Below are positions 23,907 to 26,463 of a stretch of DNA of 26,463 nucleotides, in pieces. Origin of the DNA: an uncultured Rhodospirillaceae bacterium. GTDB taxonomy: Bacteria; Pseudomonadota; Alphaproteobacteria; CAAGCB01; CAG-977. Below the pieces are notes generated by a model that saw only the letters and a list, made by a program, of their open reading frames with translations, was not told where the DNA came from and did not search any database. The position numbers and the translations under genes were made by a program. Within the stretch, counting starts at the first letter, position 1. Each line of letters starts with the position of its first letter. The stretch lies in assembly GCA_900553035.1 (NCBI GenBank), contig USCC01000020.1, positions 1 to 26,463 of the forward strand, given 5' to 3'.

Positions 23907-23977
23907 TCAGAGGGAAATTGCCTCCCGTTCCCCCAGATAAAACCTGAGACAGCTGTGCCGCTTATACTCAAAAAGGC
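23907..23977 (-). pseudogene. Degenerate second copy of the candidate immunity gene
   Basis: Bases 23931-23977 align with 22567-22613 of the small membrane gene (about four fifths of positions by eye), sharing AGATAAAACC and TTATACTCAAAAAG. In the minus-strand frame it reads GLFEYKRHSCLRFYLGE, against GLFEYKRHNRLRFYLWE in the intact-looking copy, then stops (TGA at 23909-23907). It lies upstream of the transpeptidase-like gene, in an otherwise gene-free stretch (23760-24029). It looks like the tail of an older, deleted effector-immunity pair. Confidence 0.72.
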
Positions 23978-24029
23978 CCCCGTCCTGAAGTCTCCCTTTC
24001 AAAATTAAATTTCGTCCCGTAACTTATAA

Positions 24030-24058
24030 AAAAAGCCGCCCGTAAAGAGCGGCTTTTT
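24030..24058 (-). terminator. Terminator of htpG (bidirectional)
   Basis: AAAAAGCCGC (24030-24039) pairs with GCGGCTTTTT (24049-24058) around a 9-nt loop; A-run on the left gives a U-tail on the minus strand (A7 at 24028-24034). It lies 18 nt beyond the htpG stop. Confidence 0.85.
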
Positions 24059-24076
24059 CACGCGGCAAAAGATGAA

Positions 24077-25936
24077 TCAACTTACGCTTTGAAGCATGAA
24101 GCCCGTCACCCGTTCCGAAAAAGCCGCCGGATCGCTGATCGGCTCGCCTTCAATGATTTTTGCCTGGTCAAACAGCACCTGCACCAGCGCTTTGTTCGAA
24201 TCGCCCGTATCGCCCGCTTCCACTTTCGCGGCCAGCTTTTTTATCAGCGGATGACGCGGGTTGATGTCCAGATAATGCGTGCTGGCATACAAAACCGGCT
24301 GATTATGCTGGCGCATCAGGCGCTCCAGATGAATCGAAATCTCGCCCTCGCCTGTCGTCAGCGCCACCGGGCTTTTCGTCAGGCGGTCCGTCGTGCGGAC
24401 TTCCTTGACTTCATCGCCGATCACTTCCTTCATGAATTTGGTCAGCGCTTCGATATCCTTCTCCGGCGCTTTTTCCTCCAGCCCGGACTGATCGGAAATC
24501 AGAAGTGTTTCCAGCTCGGTAGCTCCCGCACCGACGGTCTTGATCGGGAAATCCCTGTACTTTGTCAGCCCCTGCGGCCAGAATTCGTCAATCGGATCCG
24601 TCAGGAGCAGCACTTCAATCCCCCGCGCGGCAAAGCCTTCCAGCTGAGGATTATTGCGCAGAACATTAAGGTTATCCCCCGTGACATAGTAAATGCTCTT
24701 CTGCCCGTCTTTCATCCGGGACACGTAATCCGCCAGAGACGTCAGGCCGTCGCCGTGCGTTGAATAAAAACGGCACAGTTCGGCAATATCATCCCGGTTC
24801 AGAACGTCTTCAAACAATCCTTCCTTCAGGACAAGGCCGAAAGCATTCCAGAACGTCAGATATTCCGTCTCGTTTTCCGAACGTTTTTTCAGTTCGCCCA
24901 GAATCCGCCGCGTGACCCCGGTCTTAATTTTAGCCAGAACAGCCGTTTTCTGAAGCATTTCACGGCTGACGTTCAGCGGCAGTTCCCGGGTGTCGATGAC
25001 ACCTTTCACGAAACGCAGGTAATTCGGCAGCATATCGGGAATCTGGTCGGTAATGAACACGCGGTTGATGTACAGCTTGATCTGTGCATTGCGGTTCGGC
25101 TGGAACAGGTCGAACGGTGTTTTTGTCGGAATGAACATCAACGCCGTGTACTCGATTGTTCCTTCCGCCTTGTAATGCAGGATGTCCCACGGATCGTCAA
25201 ATGCATGAGAAATGTGACGATAAAAATCATAATACTGTTCCTGCGTGATGTCGGCCTTGTTGCGGGTCCATAAGGCGCTGGCCATATTGACGGTTTCGGT
25301 TTCGCCCATGAAATGCATGATGACGGGAAAAGCGATATGATCGGAAAACTGGCGGACAATCTGACGGATTTCGCCGGCGTCGGCATACTGATAATGATCC
25401 GGTTTCAGGTGAAGCGTGATTTTCGTGCCGCGCTCGACGTTTTCTTCTTCGGAAATCGTAAAAGACCCGGCGCCGTCGGAAGCCCACAGCCACCCCTGTT
25501 CCTCTCCGGCCTTGCGGGAACGGACTTCGACCCTGTCGGCAACCATGAAGGCGGAATAAAAACCCACACCGAACTGTCCGATGATGGTAGCGTCCTTCTG
25601 CTTGTCACCTGTCAGATTTTTCAGAAATTCGGCAGATCCGGAGCGGCCGATGCTACCCAGATCCCGGATCAGGTCTTCTTTGTTCATACCGATGCCGTTG
25701 TCGGAAATCGTGAGGGTATGAGCGTCCTTATCCGGATAAAGGTTAATTTTGAACTCACCGCCACCTTTGGCGATATCCGGCTTGACGATGGCCGCGTAAC
25801 GGAGCTTGTCGCACGCGTCCGAAGCATTTGAAATCAGTTCGCGCAGAAAAATATCGGTGTTGGAATAAAGGGCGTTGACGACAATATCCAGAATTTTTCC
25901 GACTTCGGCTTGAAATTGCATTTTTTCTTCTGACAT
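24077..25936 (-). CDS. htpG: HtpG, Hsp90-family chaperone
   Basis: Cytosolic ATP-dependent chaperone of 619 aa, normal bacterial Hsp90 length. The N-terminal GHKL ATPase has all signatures: LRELISNASDACDKLRY, the Mg/ATP-binding SDNGIGMN, IGRSGSAEFL, and the lid motif GQFGVGFYSAFMV. The middle domain contains VFITDQIPDMLPNYLRFVKGVIDTRELPLNVSREMLQ, the most recognisable Hsp90 stretch, with the catalytic-loop Arg. The C-terminal dimerisation domain ends FMLQSVS, without the MEEVD tail of eukaryotic Hsp90. GGAGG lies about 5 nt before the ATG. A promoter with a possible heat-shock character lies at 25994-25966. The gene is divergent from the SUV3-like helicase. Confidence 0.98.
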   Translation of the reverse strand: MSEEKMQFQAEVGKILDIVVNALYSNTDIFLRELISNASDACDKLRYAAIVKPDIAKGGGEFKINLYPDKDAHTLTISDNGIGMNKEDLIRDLGSIGRSGSAEFLKNLTGDKQKDATIIGQFGVGFYSAFMVADRVEVRSRKAGEEQGWLWASDGAGSFTISEEENVERGTKITLHLKPDHYQYADAGEIRQIVRQFSDHIAFPVIMHFMGETETVNMASALWTRNKADITQEQYYDFYRHISHAFDDPWDILHYKAEGTIEYTALMFIPTKTPFDLFQPNRNAQIKLYINRVFITDQIPDMLPNYLRFVKGVIDTRELPLNVSREMLQKTAVLAKIKTGVTRRILGELKKRSENETEYLTFWNAFGLVLKEGLFEDVLNRDDIAELCRFYSTHGDGLTSLADYVSRMKDGQKSIYYVTGDNLNVLRNNPQLEGFAARGIEVLLLTDPIDEFWPQGLTKYRDFPIKTVGAGATELETLLISDQSGLEEKAPEKDIEALTKFMKEVIGDEVKEVRTTDRLTKSPVALTTGEGEISIHLERLMRQHNQPVLYASTHYLDINPRHPLIKKLAAKVEAGDTGDSNKALVQVLFDQAKIIEGEPISDPAAFSERVTGFMLQSVS

Positions 25937-25965
25937 TATAACCTCCGTTTTTTATCAGCGCCCAT

Positions 25966-25994
25966 AATATGGTATGCTGAGACAGATTTGACAA
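25966..25994 (-). promoter_or_regulatory. htpG promoter
   Basis: On the minus strand TTGTCA (25994-25989), 17-nt spacer, CATATT (25971-25966). The -10 context CCATATTA also resembles the CCCCAT-TA type used by RpoH in Alphaproteobacteria, so heat-shock control is possible; the -35 is not a strong CTTGAA. Confidence 0.5.
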
Positions 25995-26016
25995 CCGGTG
26001 CCGAAAGTTTTTTGCG

Positions 26017-26463
26017 ATGCCTTCATTAACGACTGCCCTTCTGGGGCCGACGAATACGGGGAAAACCTACCTGGCCGTTGAAAAGATGCTGGGTTACAGG
26101 ACAGGCATGATCGGGTTTCCCCTGCGTCTGCTGGCGCGTGAAAACTACGACAAAATCGTACGCCGGCGGGGAGAGGGAGCCGTCGCCCTGATCACGGGAG
26201 AGGAAAAAATCGTTCCGCCGGCGCCGTCGTACTTTATCTGTACGGTAGAGGCAATGCCTCTTGAACGTCAAGTTGACTTTTTGGCGATAGACGAAATCCA
26301 GATGGCCGCGGACGCTGAACGCGGTCACATTTTCACCGACCGCCTTCTTCATGCGCGCGGACGCCTGGAAACCATGTTCCTGGGAGCGGAAACCGTCCGT
26401 CCGCTTCTGAGCCGGCTTTTGCCCGAAGCCGTTTTTGAAACCCGGCCGCGTTTTTCAAAACTC
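26017..26463 (+). CDS. SUV3-like DEAD/H helicase, N-terminal part (runs off window)
   Basis: The first 149 codons of a large superfamily 2 helicase related to mitochondrial SUV3 and common in Alphaproteobacteria; it is thought to act in RNA metabolism. Walker A is LLGPTNTGKTYLA (residues 8-20), followed by MIGFPLRLLARENYD, ALITGEEKIVPP, YFICTVEAMPL, the DEAD-like box AIDEIQMAAD, then GHIFTDRLLHARG and MFLGAETVRPLL. The frame remains open to the window end. The ATG at 26017 is the first possible start after an in-frame stop at 25978; the ribosome site is weak. The rest of the gene, including motifs IV-VI, is outside the window. Confidence 0.9.
   Translation, partial: MPSLTTALLGPTNTGKTYLAVEKMLGYRTGMIGFPLRLLARENYDKIVRRRGEGAVALITGEEKIVPPAPSYFICTVEAMPLERQVDFLAIDEIQMAADAERGHIFTDRLLHARGRLETMFLGAETVRPLLSRLLPEAVFETRPRFSKL

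Noticed and set aside
24089..24763. 224-aa plus-strand frame
   Set aside because: It is antisense to htpG, which is conserved throughout.

Overview
The window looks like the chromosome of an alphaproteobacterium of moderate GC. Evidence: the 5' half of a 16S rRNA gene with a short alphaproteobacterial-type layout, a lexA promoter carrying a GAAC-N7-GAAC SOS box (the alphaproteobacterial operator type), and an SUV3-like helicase of the kind found in Alphaproteobacteria. A host-associated, perhaps gut, lifestyle is only an inference, from the Chlamydia-like arginine/agmatine system and the many decaying accessory genes.

Layout. 1-1124: 16S rRNA (minus, cut by the window edge) with two tandem sigma70 promoters. 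1353-5490: lptG, then a convergent recX-HAD phosphatase pair, then hslO (Hsp33) with a lipoprotein gene, then tRNA-Gly(CCC). 5524-6103: no convincing gene. 6104-9857: a HAD hydrolase divergent from hisH-hisF and two tandem ygjV-like membrane protein genes.

9798-13467 is the most notable functional unit. An OprB-type porin (aaxA-like) is divergent from a pyruvoyl-dependent arginine decarboxylase (aaxB) and an arginine/agmatine antiporter (aaxC). Together they match the chlamydial AaxABC system: arginine enters through the porin and antiporter, is decarboxylated with proton consumption, and agmatine is exported. Its hairpins (a leader hairpin before aaxB, a terminator between aaxB and aaxC, and an aaxA terminator buried in the 3' end of the second ygjV) suggest differential expression.

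13617-18567: a CNNM/CorC-type membrane protein, an outer-membrane beta-barrel protein, a degenerate second copy of part of the CNNM gene, a divergent polysaccharide deacetylase, lexA and tRNA-Glu(TTC). 18568-20687: a decayed mobile element next to tRNA-Glu, with short phased direct repeats, a frameshifted phage-type Dam methylase, a second methylase broken by a frameshift and a stop codon, and then gene-free DNA with a long imperfect palindrome.

20688-23980: a Tat-exported DUF362 protein, a GNAT acetyltransferase and a candidate effector-immunity locus. In the locus, a peptidoglycan-binding plus tlde1/L,D-transpeptidase-like protein is followed by a small membrane protein. Both are split by single-base frameshifts, and a degenerate second copy of the small membrane gene lies upstream. 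24077-26463: htpG, and the start of an SUV3-like helicase running off the window. Core genes are intact while the accessory genes carry the lesions, which fits decay better than general sequencing error.
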